A stretch of 64,000 nt of DNA from Actinoallomurus spadix (lineage in GTDB: Bacteria; Actinomycetota; Actinomycetes; Streptosporangiales; Streptosporangiaceae), in contig NZ_JAMXMX010000006.1 in assembly GCF_024055725.1 (NCBI RefSeq), positions 248,001-312,000 of the forward strand, written 5' to 3'. Below are positions 52,325-60,510 of the stretch, piece by piece. The position numbers and the translations under genes were made by a program. How positions within the stretch are numbered: the stretch's first letter is position 1; each line of letters opens with the position of its first letter. Below the pieces are notes generated by a model that did not search any database, was not told the DNA's origin, and was given only the letters and a program-made list of their open reading frames with translations.

Positions 52325-52492
52325 TCAGCTCTTCGCCATTTTGCTGATGACCGTGACGATGATGGCGCCGACGACCGCGAGAACGCCGAGCCAGATCAGG
52401 AACTTCAACGCGGCGACGAGCATTCCGAGCACCGTGAAGAGAAGCCAGATCGCCAGCAGGATTCCGATGATGTTGAGAATGGTCCGCCCCAT
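52325..52492 (-). CDS. Small two-helix membrane protein
   Basis: A 55-aa protein that is almost all hydrophobic: NIIGILLAIWLLFTVLGMLV and an AVVGAIIVTVI second helix with a short basic end (SKMAKS). It starts at ATG 52492. Position 45 bp downstream of the acyl-CoA ligase start on the same strand may couple it. Small membrane proteins of this kind are common but rarely annotated; function unknown. Confidence 0.6.
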   Translation of the reverse strand: MGRTILNIIGILLAIWLLFTVLGMLVAALKFLIWLGVLAVVGAIIVTVISKMAKS

Positions 52493-52604
52493 GAGGGCGA
52501 GGGTACGCGGTCGGGATGCGATCACGGGCGAAACCTGGTGGATCTCGGTCGCCGATCGCTCCTCGCCTCCGGGCTCTCGTGCTTCTCCACCGCGGCCGCG
52601 AACC

Positions 52605-52747
52605 TGTGGACAACCGGTGGACAACGCGTGGAAAAGGCTCGCGTGCGGTATCGCGGCTGGCGCGTAAGGGCCTTCGCCGCCCTGGTCGGCGTGGCTTTCC
52701 GGAACGTAGGGATCCTGTGGACGGCGAAGCCCACACCCTGTGGATAA
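52605..52747. promoter_or_regulatory. Cluster of DnaA-box sequences
   Basis: TGTGGACAA (52605-52613) and TGTGGATAA (52739-52747) are exact reverse-complement DnaA consensus boxes. GGTGGACAA (52616-52624), CGTGGAAAA (52627-52635) and TGTGGACGG (52716-52724) are one- to two-mismatch copies. All five point the same way in 143 bp of non-coding DNA. This is far fewer than a streptomycete oriC (about 19 boxes), and no dnaA or dnaN is adjacent. Confidence 0.6.
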
Positions 52748-52845
52748 CCAATCCGCCGGGCGCATGCGGGTCTCCTGGCCGGAGCGGCCGGTGGGGACGA
52801 AGCCGGACGGCGGAGCCTCGCTCGTCCGTGCCGACGGGCGTGCGG

Positions 52846-52884
52846 GCGCGGGCCCGGCCCGGGCGCGCGCGGGCCCGGCCCGGG
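52846..52884 (+). repeat. 18-bp GC-rich direct repeat
   Basis: GCGCGGGCCCGGCCCGGG occurs at 52846-52863 and again at 52867-52884, a 21-bp period; each copy is itself nearly palindromic, so several hairpins can form. Confidence 0.7.
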
Positions 52885-53011
52885 GGCCGGCCGGGCGCAC
52901 GCCGTACGGGAGCGCGTGCGGCGGCCCGGCAGGCGCCGGAATTCATCGCCGCCTTATCGCGTCAATGGCGTTCGGTGAATCGGCGACCGCCGAAGCGCGG
53001 GCCGCAGAACG

Positions 53012-53545
53012 TCAGGTGCCCGGTGTTCGCTCGACGGCGTCCTGGATCGCGCGGAAGGTGGGGCACGGCCACCGCCACATGCATGCCCGGCACCGGCACA
53101 TCGGATTTCCGATGTCACTGGTGATTCCGCCGGCATCGCGCGGCTGGTGCAGATCGATGAGCCGCAATGTCATTTCGCAGAAGGCGATGACGTCGTCGCG
53201 GGCGGAGGCGAGAAAGACGATGTCCTCACGAGCGAGCCGGGCCTTCACCGGCACGTACCCCTCGCGGTTGACCAGCCGGGAGACGTACTGTGTCATGGAC
53301 CGCCACGAACTGGATTTCTCGGATCTGGTGCGTATCGTTTCCAGGCGTTCGCGGACACGGCGGTATCCGAAATCGCCGGACATTCGGGTTGGCGTCGCGC
53401 GTCGTGTCACCATCCCAGCTTCTCGCATGGCGACGCGCCGGTGGACGGATTCGCGGACATCGGCGGCGATATTTGAGAAGATCTCCATGTCGCCGCGCCG
53501 GGGCCAGAATTGACGGACATTTCCGTCGTAAGGTGCAGAAGTCAT
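53012..53545 (-). CDS. Conserved Cys-rich-tail protein of unknown function
   Basis: A 177-aa protein. The body is helical and charged (DMEIFSNIAADVRESVHRR, ARLAREDIVFLASARDDVIAF, EMTLRLIDLHQPRDAGG) and ends in a compact Cys/Trp cluster, PMCRCRACMWRWPCPTF, that could hold a metal or Fe-S centre (four Cys). Proteins ending this way appear in other actinomycetes, as I recall, but I know no function. Start MTSAPYDGNVRQF at 53545. GC content is lower than its neighbours. Confidence 0.65.
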   Translation of the reverse strand: MTSAPYDGNVRQFWPRRGDMEIFSNIAADVRESVHRRVAMREAGMVTRRATPTRMSGDFGYRRVRERLETIRTRSEKSSSWRSMTQYVSRLVNREGYVPVKARLAREDIVFLASARDDVIAFCEMTLRLIDLHQPRDAGGITSDIGNPMCRCRACMWRWPCPTFRAIQDAVERTPGT

Positions 53546-53635
53546 GGGCTCTTTGGCAAAGCACAGGCCATAGCCCGGTAATGTGCGAGACCTAATCCCG
53601 TTCGGCTCTGGTTCACCCGCTCGGAGGGCGCTAGT

Positions 53636-53980
53636 GTGCGGCACGTGGAGCTAAAGGTCTCGACCGCATCTCAGGGGGGTCACGCCGTCGTATCCGTCTA
53701 CGGCGAGGTCGATCTCTATACGGCACCCAGATTGCAAGCCGAGCTGGCCTCGCTCGTTCGCGACGGAGCCGGCCGGGTCGTGGTGGATCTGAGCGGGGTC
53801 GAGTTCTGTGACTCGACCGGGATGAACGTCCTGCTCTCGGCCATGAAACGACTCCGTGAACACGGCGGCACACTGGAGTTGGCGGCACCGCGTCCAGCGG
53901 TGCGCCGCATCCTTCAGGTCACGGGCCTCGACACGGTGTTCTCCGTGCACGATGCCCTACCGGCCCTGGAAGGCACCTGA
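53636..53980 (+). CDS. STAS-domain anti-anti-sigma factor
   Basis: A 114-aa SpoIIAA/RsbV-like protein. Strand VSVYGEVDLYTAPRLQAEL and the phosphorylatable Ser in VEFCDSTGMNVLLSAM are intact. It would bind an RsbW-like kinase and free a sigma factor. GTG 53636 follows GGAGGG at seven bases. It is an orphan: RsbW-like genes are at 1114 and 47024, and none is adjacent. A second in-frame GTG at 53645 is a possible start. Confidence 0.92.
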   Translation: MRHVELKVSTASQGGHAVVSVYGEVDLYTAPRLQAELASLVRDGAGRVVVDLSGVEFCDSTGMNVLLSAMKRLREHGGTLELAAPRPAVRRILQVTGLDTVFSVHDALPALEGT

Positions 53981-54000
53981 CCGCCACTACCATCGCCTTC

Positions 54001-54729
54001 ATGCAGGCGGACACGGCCGTCATCATCGCGGCCAAGGATGAGCAGGACCGGATCGCCGCGACGGTGGAGGCGGCGGCGTCGCTGTCGGGGGTGGACCTCG
54101 TCGTCGTCGTCGACGACGGGTCCACCGACGCGACGGGACGGCTGGCCGAGGGCGCGGGCGCGAAGGTCGTACGACACGCGCGCAACCGCGGCAAGGCGGC
54201 CGCGATGGAGACGGGTGCCGCCGCCGTCCGATTGCTGGACGGCGACGTCCCCCGCCACCTGCTGTTCCTCGACGCGGACCTCGGCGACACCGCCCGCCAG
54301 GCGGGCCCGCTGATCGAGCCGGTCCGCTCGGGCACGGCCGCGATGACCATCGCCGCGTTCAGCGAGCGCGTGAAGCTCGGCGGCCACGGCTTCGTCGTCC
54401 GCCTGTCCCGGGACGGCATCCGGCGCCTCACCGGCTGGACACCGACCCAGCCGCTGAACGGCCAGCGCTGCCTCACCCGGCAGGCGTTCGAGGCGGCCCT
54501 GCCGCTCGCGTCCGGCTTCGGCGTCGAGACCGGCCTCACCATCGACCTCCTGCGCCAGGGCTTCAAGGTGACCGAGGTGGAGGTTCCCCTGACGCACCGC
54601 GCCACCGGCACCGACTGGCGGGCGCAGCTGCACCGCGCACGGCAGTTCCGGGACGTCGGGCGGGCGCTCGCCGCCCGGGAGCCCGCCGTGGCCCGGCGAC
54701 TCGCCCGGCTGCGTCGTGACCCGCGCTGA
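54001..54729 (+). CDS. Glycosyltransferase family 2 protein
   Basis: A 242-aa GT-A enzyme. The nucleotide-sugar motifs are AVIIAAKDEQDRIAATV, VVVVDDGSTDATG, RNRGKAAAMETG, and the metal-binding LLFLDADLGD. There is no transmembrane segment. It resembles dolichyl/polyprenyl-phosphate mannose- or glucose-transferring GT2 enzymes. It overlaps the downstream MptB-like gene by 14 bp, so it may supply the polyprenyl-phosphate sugar that gene uses. Confidence 0.87.
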   Translation: MQADTAVIIAAKDEQDRIAATVEAAASLSGVDLVVVVDDGSTDATGRLAEGAGAKVVRHARNRGKAAAMETGAAAVRLLDGDVPRHLLFLDADLGDTARQAGPLIEPVRSGTAAMTIAAFSERVKLGGHGFVVRLSRDGIRRLTGWTPTQPLNGQRCLTRQAFEAALPLASGFGVETGLTIDLLRQGFKVTEVEVPLTHRATGTDWRAQLHRARQFRDVGRALAAREPAVARRLARLRRDPR

Positions 54730-56383
54730 CCGACTGGGCTTCGCGGGGCTGTCCGCCGCCGCGCTGGGCCTGGCCTGCTTCCTGACCGTGGCACTGCTCG
54801 GGCCGTCGGTCATGGAGCCCGCCCTGTCCGGCTCCTCCGGGCAGCCGCCGTACTCCCTCACCGCGCACCCCTCGGCGCACCTGGCCCTCGGGCTGACCGC
54901 GGCCGGGATCGGGCTGTCGGCGCTCGGCCTGGGCCTGGCCCTGTACGCGTCCCGGCGCGGCTGGTGGATCCGGCCGCGGATCCTGCTGGTCGCGGGCGCC
55001 GTCGCGGCCGTCGCGTTCATGTTCATGCCGCCCATCGGCTCGGCGGACCACCTCAACTACGCGGCGTACGGCCGCATGGCGGTCACCGGCAACGACCCGT
55101 ACGCCACGGCGCCGCGCAACCTGCCCGCCGACCCGGTCATCGGCGCCGTCCAGGACTGGCGGAACGCCCCGACCCTGTACGGCCCGATCGCGACGGCGCA
55201 GCAGAGCCTCGCCTCGCTGATCGGCGAGGACTCCGTCCGGCTCACCGTCTTCGTGATGTCGGTGACCGGGGTGATGGCCTTCCTGGCCGTCGGCCTGGTG
55301 CTGGCGCACGCCGCCCGCGGCGACCGGGACCGACGGCTGCGCGCGGCGCTGCTGTGGTCCGCCAATCCCCTGATCCTGTACGCCGTGGTCGCCGGGGCGC
55401 ACAACGACGTCCTGGCGCTCGGGTTCGCGGTCGCCGGGCTGGTGGTGTTCGCGGTGCCCGATCCGCCGTGGGCGCGCCGGCCGGAGACCCGGACGCTCGG
55501 CCGCTGCGTCGCCGCCGGGATCCTCATCGGCGCCGGTGCCGCCGTGAAGCTCAACGTCGCGATCGTCGGTGCCGGACCGGGCTGGGTCCTGCTGCGCGAG
55601 TGGTGGCGGACCCGCGCCGGCGCCGGCCCCGTACGACCGGCCGTACGGGCGGGCACCGGCGCGGCGGCGGCCCGGGTGCCCGCCCCGTCCGGTGTCGCCC
55701 TCGCCCGGGTGTCACGGCCGGCGGGCGCCGCGCTCGCCCGGCTGGTCGCGCTGCCCGGCGCGGCGCTCGCCGTCACCGGCCTGGCGTACGTCATCGCGGG
55801 ACCGCACTCGCTCGACCAGCTCCACCGCGCGTCCAAGGCGGTCGCGCTGGCCACGCCCTGGCACCTGTTCGCCGGGACGAACGGCGGGCTGCTGCTGACC
55901 CTGCCGCGCTCGGCCGTCCAGAACGCCGCCATCGCCCTGACCGCCGTCCTGGCCGTCCTGCTGCTGCGCGCCGCGCCCCGGCCGCGGCTACGGAACCTCG
56001 GCGTCGCCGCCGACGCGGCCGGCGAGGACGCGCTGCGGATCACCGCGGTCGCGGCGGTCGCCTGGCTGTTCGCCGCGCCGTACGCCCTGCCCTGGTACGA
56101 CGGCCTCGGCTGGGCGATGCTGGCGCTCGTGCCGTGGTCGCGGCTCGACGGGCTCCTCCTGGCCCGTACGAGCCTGCTGGCCCTGGCCTACCTGCCCGCC
56201 CGCGACCCGCGGCTCGCCGGGCTCCCGCGCTCCCTCGACTGGCTGATCACCGACGTGCGCTCGCGGGTCACCCCGTGCTTGCTGACGGCTCTTCTGATCG
56301 CTCTGGTCGTGGTGGCGCTTCGCGCCCGGCGAGCTCCAGCGCCCGTACGCTCGCCGCGAGCGCCAGCGGAACCGCGACCGTGA
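54716..56383 (+). CDS. Polyprenol-phosphate mannose-dependent mannosyltransferase (MptB-like)
   Basis: A 555-aa GT-C membrane enzyme with about 12 helices. The acidic loop after the first helices, MPPIGSADHLNYAAYGRMAV with DPYATAPRNLP, and the ALLWSANPLILYAVVAGAHND loop are characteristic of MptB-type alpha-1,6-mannosyltransferases for lipomannan-like polymers. Starts GTG 54716 overlapping the GT2 gene. The last 116 bp overlap the convergent phosphodiesterase-like gene. Actual polymer unknown. Confidence 0.85.
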   Translation: MTRADRLGFAGLSAAALGLACFLTVALLGPSVMEPALSGSSGQPPYSLTAHPSAHLALGLTAAGIGLSALGLGLALYASRRGWWIRPRILLVAGAVAAVAFMFMPPIGSADHLNYAAYGRMAVTGNDPYATAPRNLPADPVIGAVQDWRNAPTLYGPIATAQQSLASLIGEDSVRLTVFVMSVTGVMAFLAVGLVLAHAARGDRDRRLRAALLWSANPLILYAVVAGAHNDVLALGFAVAGLVVFAVPDPPWARRPETRTLGRCVAAGILIGAGAAVKLNVAIVGAGPGWVLLREWWRTRAGAGPVRPAVRAGTGAAAARVPAPSGVALARVSRPAGAALARLVALPGAALAVTGLAYVIAGPHSLDQLHRASKAVALATPWHLFAGTNGGLLLTLPRSAVQNAAIALTAVLAVLLLRAAPRPRLRNLGVAADAAGEDALRITAVAAVAWLFAAPYALPWYDGLGWAMLALVPWSRLDGLLLARTSLLALAYLPARDPRLAGLPRSLDWLITDVRSRVTPCLLTALLIALVVVALRARRAPAPVRSPRAPAEPRP

Positions 56384-58508
56384 ACGCCATCGCGGGGATC
56401 GCCACGCCGGAGTCGTTGACGAGCATGCCGACCACCGTCGTGACGAGGGCGGCGGTGAGCGTGGCCCGCAGCGCGGGGGCGCGCTCGTAGGCCAGGTGCA
56501 GCGCGGCGGCGCGCCAGGCCAGCGGCCGCAGCAGCGCGAAGAACAGGAAGCCGACGCCGAGCACGATGATCACCGACAGCTTCCAGTTGCCGAACGTGCC
56601 GACCATGCCGAGGAACTTGCGGAAGACGACCTTGCCCGCGTCGCCGCTCGTCAGTTCGTTCCAGAACTCCCCGATGTGGGTCGGGTTCGCCCGCAGCGAG
56701 TCGAGGAACGAGATTCCCAGCACGAGCACGGCCCCGGCCGCCAGGACCGCGATGACCCGCGTGGGCCGGACCCGGCGCCCGGTGAGCATGAACGCGAAGA
56801 CCGTGAACCCGGGGATCACCGAGATGATGCCGCCGAAGTCCGCCCCCCACATCGGCCCGCCGTCGATGACGAGCGCGACCACTCCTGCGGCGACGACGAC
56901 GGCGAGCGGGACCAGGCGCCGGTCGCCCCACCTCGCGGCGGCCAGGCCCGCCAGTGCCCCCGCCGCGATGATCAGCCCGGTGACCCACAGCGCGTAGGTC
57001 GTGTTGCCGAAGCCGTAGAACCGGCCGGCGACGACCGGCGTGTACCCGAGCATGCTGCAGTTCTGCAGGTGGTTCCCGGTCATCACGTCCAGGCTGAGGA
57101 CCAGCGCGGTCACCCCGGCGACCACCACACCCGGCCCGGTGACCGAGCGGCGCCATGGGCCGGCCAGCGCGGCTGCCGTGACCACGACGACGCCGGCCAG
57201 GATCAGCAGCGCCAGCGTCAGGGCCGGCTGCCCGCTCCGCCACCACGGGACGGCGTTGGCCAGGAACGACGCCACGGGCAGTGCCCCGGCCGCCAGCGCG
57301 AGCACCTTGGTGGCCGCGAGCCGCCGGTCGTTCCTGCGGCGCAGCGCCACCGTCGCGAAGGCGTAGAGGGCGAGCTGGGCCGCGATCAGCACCATGTAGA
57401 AGGGGAAGACGAAGCGGCTGTAGATCCGCGCGTGCGTGTCCCGGTCCGCCATCGCGCGCACGACGCGGGCCACCGACGCCGACTTGCGGCCGTCGGAGCG
57501 CCACGGCGAGCCGACCGCGTCCTTCGGCTGCGCGACGCCGAGCGTGCGCAGGATCGTCGACGTCAGGTCGGTCAGCGTGACGAGGCCGACCGTGCGCGTG
57601 GAGTTCGCCGTCAGGTAGCGCGGGCCGTAGCCCGGTCCGGCGGCCATCGCGACGTGCAGCCGCTCGGTGCCGGCGTTGTCCGACAGCCCGGCCAGCAGCA
57701 CGGTCGTCCCGGCGGGCGCCGCCTTCAGGATCCGGCCGACCTGCGCGTCGGCGGCCGACGCCGCCGCGGCGCGGACCTTCGGGGTGACCCGGACCGGGTG
57801 GCCGTTCACGTCGACGCCCGCGTCGACGTAGGCGCGGACGACGTCGTCGACGTCGGCCACCGTGAGCGCGCAGCGCGCCCACGCGTCGGCGGGCGTCTTG
57901 TCGGCCGAGGGGAAGTACGCGTCGACGCGGCCGGCGCGGTCCGCCGCGCCGACGGCCGCGCCGGGACCGATCGCCGTGGTGCAGGCTCCGGCGCCGTGCA
58001 CCGCGTCGCCCAGGAGGCCCGGCTTTGAACCGTACTTGCTGCGCGCGTTGTCCTCGCGCATCCCGGCGAAGCCCGGGACGGACGTGCCGGCCGGGGCGGG
58101 CGGCAGGCCGCAGCTGCCGTGGCGCAGCTGGGAGCGCTGCCCGGCCGACAGGGTCAGCCAGCCGTCGATCGGGCAGGCGTGGCCGCTCACCGTCTTGACC
58201 GACAGCGTGCCGACGGCCGCCCGGCCCGTCAGTTTCCACAGGTTCGGGGTGCCGGTGCGGCGGATGTCGCCCCAGCGCAGCCCGGGCACGCCGATGAGGA
58301 GCACCCGGCCCGGGCTCTTCGCGGGCGCGCCCGCGGTCGCCGGGGGCGGGGACGCCGCCGATCCGGTCGAGGTGGTCGGTGTGGGCGTCGGCGTGGACGT
58401 GGCGGTCGCGGTGCCGGGCAGCAGACCCAGCGACGCGGCTGTGAACAGCACCACCATGGCGATCGCAGCGCCCAAATGGTGACGTTCCGCCTTTCGTGGC
58501 CGTGCCAC
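56268..58508 (-). CDS. Multi-pass membrane protein with alkaline-phosphatase-like extracytoplasmic domain
   Basis: A 746-aa protein. A signal anchor and a Thr/Pro spacer (to residue about 60) lead to an extracytoplasmic domain (about 65-350) with RVLLIGVPGLRWGDI, VLLAGLSDNAGTERLHVAMAAGPGYG and the SVKTVSGHACP region, which resembles the alkaline-phosphatase/sulfatase superfamily. Ten or so helices follow (YMVLIAAQLALYAFATV onward) with an ENSMIG-like QNCSMLGYTPVVAGRFYGFGNTTY. The lipid-linked glycan trimming role is a guess. GTG 58508 follows GGAGGTGATC. Its tail runs 116 bp under MptB. Confidence 0.75.
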   Translation of the reverse strand: MARPRKAERHHLGAAIAMVVLFTAASLGLLPGTATATSTPTPTPTTSTGSAASPPPATAGAPAKSPGRVLLIGVPGLRWGDIRRTGTPNLWKLTGRAAVGTLSVKTVSGHACPIDGWLTLSAGQRSQLRHGSCGLPPAPAGTSVPGFAGMREDNARSKYGSKPGLLGDAVHGAGACTTAIGPGAAVGAADRAGRVDAYFPSADKTPADAWARCALTVADVDDVVRAYVDAGVDVNGHPVRVTPKVRAAAASAADAQVGRILKAAPAGTTVLLAGLSDNAGTERLHVAMAAGPGYGPRYLTANSTRTVGLVTLTDLTSTILRTLGVAQPKDAVGSPWRSDGRKSASVARVVRAMADRDTHARIYSRFVFPFYMVLIAAQLALYAFATVALRRRNDRRLAATKVLALAAGALPVASFLANAVPWWRSGQPALTLALLILAGVVVVTAAALAGPWRRSVTGPGVVVAGVTALVLSLDVMTGNHLQNCSMLGYTPVVAGRFYGFGNTTYALWVTGLIIAAGALAGLAAARWGDRRLVPLAVVVAAGVVALVIDGGPMWGADFGGIISVIPGFTVFAFMLTGRRVRPTRVIAVLAAGAVLVLGISFLDSLRANPTHIGEFWNELTSGDAGKVVFRKFLGMVGTFGNWKLSVIIVLGVGFLFFALLRPLAWRAAALHLAYERAPALRATLTAALVTTVVGMLVNDSGVAIPAMAFTVAVPLALAASVRALELAGREAPPRPERSEEPSASTG

Positions 58509-58723
58509 GATCACCTCCGGAATCTTGGGACGTCCCCAGGCTAGTGCCGTGCCCACCGTGCTCGCCGGTGTACGCCGCTTTGCGGATCTTCCCGTTCCGG
58601 CGGGCCCGGCGGAGGCCTTCCACCGCCGCACGGAGGCCTGCCGCCGTCGTGCGGGGGCCTTCCACCGTCGGGCGGCGGCGCACGGCTCCCCAGCAGTGGG
58701 CGACGTGAGCCAGGATGGGACCC

Positions 58724-59974
58724 ATGGCTGAGCGAAGGACGAAACGCGAGATCGCGATGGCCGTCGCGGGGCTCGCGATCGTCGTCGCCGCGGTGGGGCC
58801 GCTCGCGCTGCACTGGCTGACCAACCCGGCCGACCAGCGCATGGTCGACCTGGACGTCTACCGCTCCGGCGGGCAGGCGGTGCTGCGCGGCGCGCCGGTC
58901 TATGACTTCCTCACCCAGCCGCCGCAGCTCCTGCCGTTCACCTACCCGCCCTTCGCGGTGCTGCTCGCGATCCCGCTCGCCCTCCTCCCGTGGGCCGCCG
59001 CCCAGTGGGTGTGGGCGGGTCTCATCCTGTTCGCGCTGACGGTGACCGTCCGCTACGCCTTCCGTCCCCTGCTCCAGAGGTTCCCCGGGTGGGCGCCCGT
59101 CCTCACCGGGATCCTCGTCGCGGTGTGCGCGTACCCGATGCCGCTACGGGACCAGTTCCGGTTCGGGCAGGTCGACGTCTTCCTCATGGCGATGTGCGTG
59201 GCGGACTGCGCCGCGCCCCGGACGCGCTGGCCACGGGGCCTGCTCGTCGGACTGGCCACGGCGATCAAGCTGGTGCCGGGCGTCTTCATCATCTACTTCC
59301 TGGTCATGGGCCGCCGCCGGGAGGCGGTCAACGCCATCGCCGGTGCCGCGGTCGTCTCCCTCGGGACGTTCCTGCTCCTGCCGGCGGACTCGGCCGACTA
59401 CTGGTTCGGCGCCCTGTTCGACAGCGAGCGGCTCGGGTCCAACACCGCCACGACGAACCAGTCGATCCGGGGCATGCTGCTGCGGGCCGCCCTGCCGGAC
59501 TCCGTCGCTGCCGTCCTGTGGCTCGCGTGCGCGGCGCTGATCGCCTGGGTCGGCTTCCGCGCCGCGCGGCGCACCGCCCGCGCGGGCGATGAGATCGGCG
59601 CCATCGCGATCATCGGGCTCGTGCAGGTGCTGGTCTCGCCGGTGTCCTGGATCCATCACCTCGCCTGGCTGGTCGTCGTCCTCGGCGCGCTGACCGGGAC
59701 CGGCCGCCGCCGGAAGGCCTTCGCCTTCGCCGTGGGGGTGTGGTTGTTCTACGTCCTCACGATCCCGTGGTGGGGGATCGACCTGCTCGCGTACCACATC
59801 GGCCCGCGCCCGGTCGGGCGCGTCGTCCAGGACGCGTACGGGCTGGGGGCGCTCGCTCTCCTGTTCGTGTTCCACCGCCGGCGGCCGAGCGGAGCGATCC
59901 CAGAACCGGAATCCGAAAGTGATCGCGTGGATGCGTCGCGTGACGAGCCGCGGGTGGGTACGCTCAGATCGTGA
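58724..59974 (+). CDS. GT87 (DUF2029) alpha-1,2-mannosyltransferase-like protein
   Basis: A 416-aa GT-C membrane enzyme with nine to ten helices. The catalytic acidic loop VDLDVYRSGGQAVLRGAPVYDF and LLPFTYPPFAVLLAIPLALLP are family-typical; LRDQFRFGQVDVFLMAM is another landmark. GT87 members add alpha-1,2-linked mannose to lipomannan-type polymers using polyprenyl-phosphate mannose. Start MAERRTKREI. It shares the glycan theme of the GT2 and MptB-like genes and overlaps the DUF4446 gene by four bases. Confidence 0.88.
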   Translation: MAERRTKREIAMAVAGLAIVVAAVGPLALHWLTNPADQRMVDLDVYRSGGQAVLRGAPVYDFLTQPPQLLPFTYPPFAVLLAIPLALLPWAAAQWVWAGLILFALTVTVRYAFRPLLQRFPGWAPVLTGILVAVCAYPMPLRDQFRFGQVDVFLMAMCVADCAAPRTRWPRGLLVGLATAIKLVPGVFIIYFLVMGRRREAVNAIAGAAVVSLGTFLLLPADSADYWFGALFDSERLGSNTATTNQSIRGMLLRAALPDSVAAVLWLACAALIAWVGFRAARRTARAGDEIGAIAIIGLVQVLVSPVSWIHHLAWLVVVLGALTGTGRRRKAFAFAVGVWLFYVLTIPWWGIDLLAYHIGPRPVGRVVQDAYGLGALALLFVFHRRRPSGAIPEPESESDRVDASRDEPRVGTLRS

Positions 59975-60426
59975 TCCTCGTCACGATCGCCCTGGCCGCC
60001 GTCGGCATCGGGCTCCTCGGCCTCTACGCCGGGCTGACCGCCCGGCGTCGCGCCGCGCAGGCCGTCGAGGAGTGCGTCGAGATGGTGCGCCGCCGGCTGG
60101 AGACGAGCGCCGACGTCACCGACGGCCGCGCCATCCGCGATGTCGCGATCGTCCACTATGACGCGCTGCGGGAGGACGCCGGTGGCCTGTCCTTCTCGCT
60201 GGCCCTCCTCAACGCCGCCGGAGACGGCGTCGTGCTCACTTCGATCAACGGGCGCACCGAGACCCGCACCTATGCCAAGATCGTGCACAGTGGCCGCAGC
60301 CTGCAGCTGCTGTCTCCAGAAGAGGACCAGGTCGTGCGGGCGGCCAGGCTCGGTCAGGGGCCGCAGATCCGGCTCGACGACGGGCGCGACATCGGCATGA
60401 ACGCGCGGCCCTCGCCCTCCACGTGA
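59971..60426 (+). CDS. DUF4446 family protein
   Basis: A 151-aa protein with an N-terminal transmembrane helix (residues 2-22) and a soluble beta-rich domain; DVAIVHYDALREDAGGLSFSL and DGVVLTSINGRTETRTYAK are the DUF4446 signature. The family sits beside pheA/serS-type genes in actinomycetes and clostridia and has no established function. GTG start overlapping the GT87 stop by four bases (GTGA). Confidence 0.88.
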   Translation: MILVTIALAAVGIGLLGLYAGLTARRRAAQAVEECVEMVRRRLETSADVTDGRAIRDVAIVHYDALREDAGGLSFSLALLNAAGDGVVLTSINGRTETRTYAKIVHSGRSLQLLSPEEDQVVRAARLGQGPQIRLDDGRDIGMNARPSPST

Positions 60427-60510
60427 CGGGCGACCGGTCCGTCATAGTACGAAACCGCCCGTAACCTGGGTTGACGCCGGATCTGTCCAGCAGCGGCATA
60501 AGGGGACTCC

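Larger units (their letters stand above)
52493..53011. other. Non-coding stretch with DnaA boxes and GC-rich repeats
   Basis: No reading frame here has family resemblance; all long frames are low-complexity Arg/Pro shadows. The interval carries the DnaA-box cluster at 52605-52747 and the 18-bp direct repeat at 52846-52884. Confidence 0.65.
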
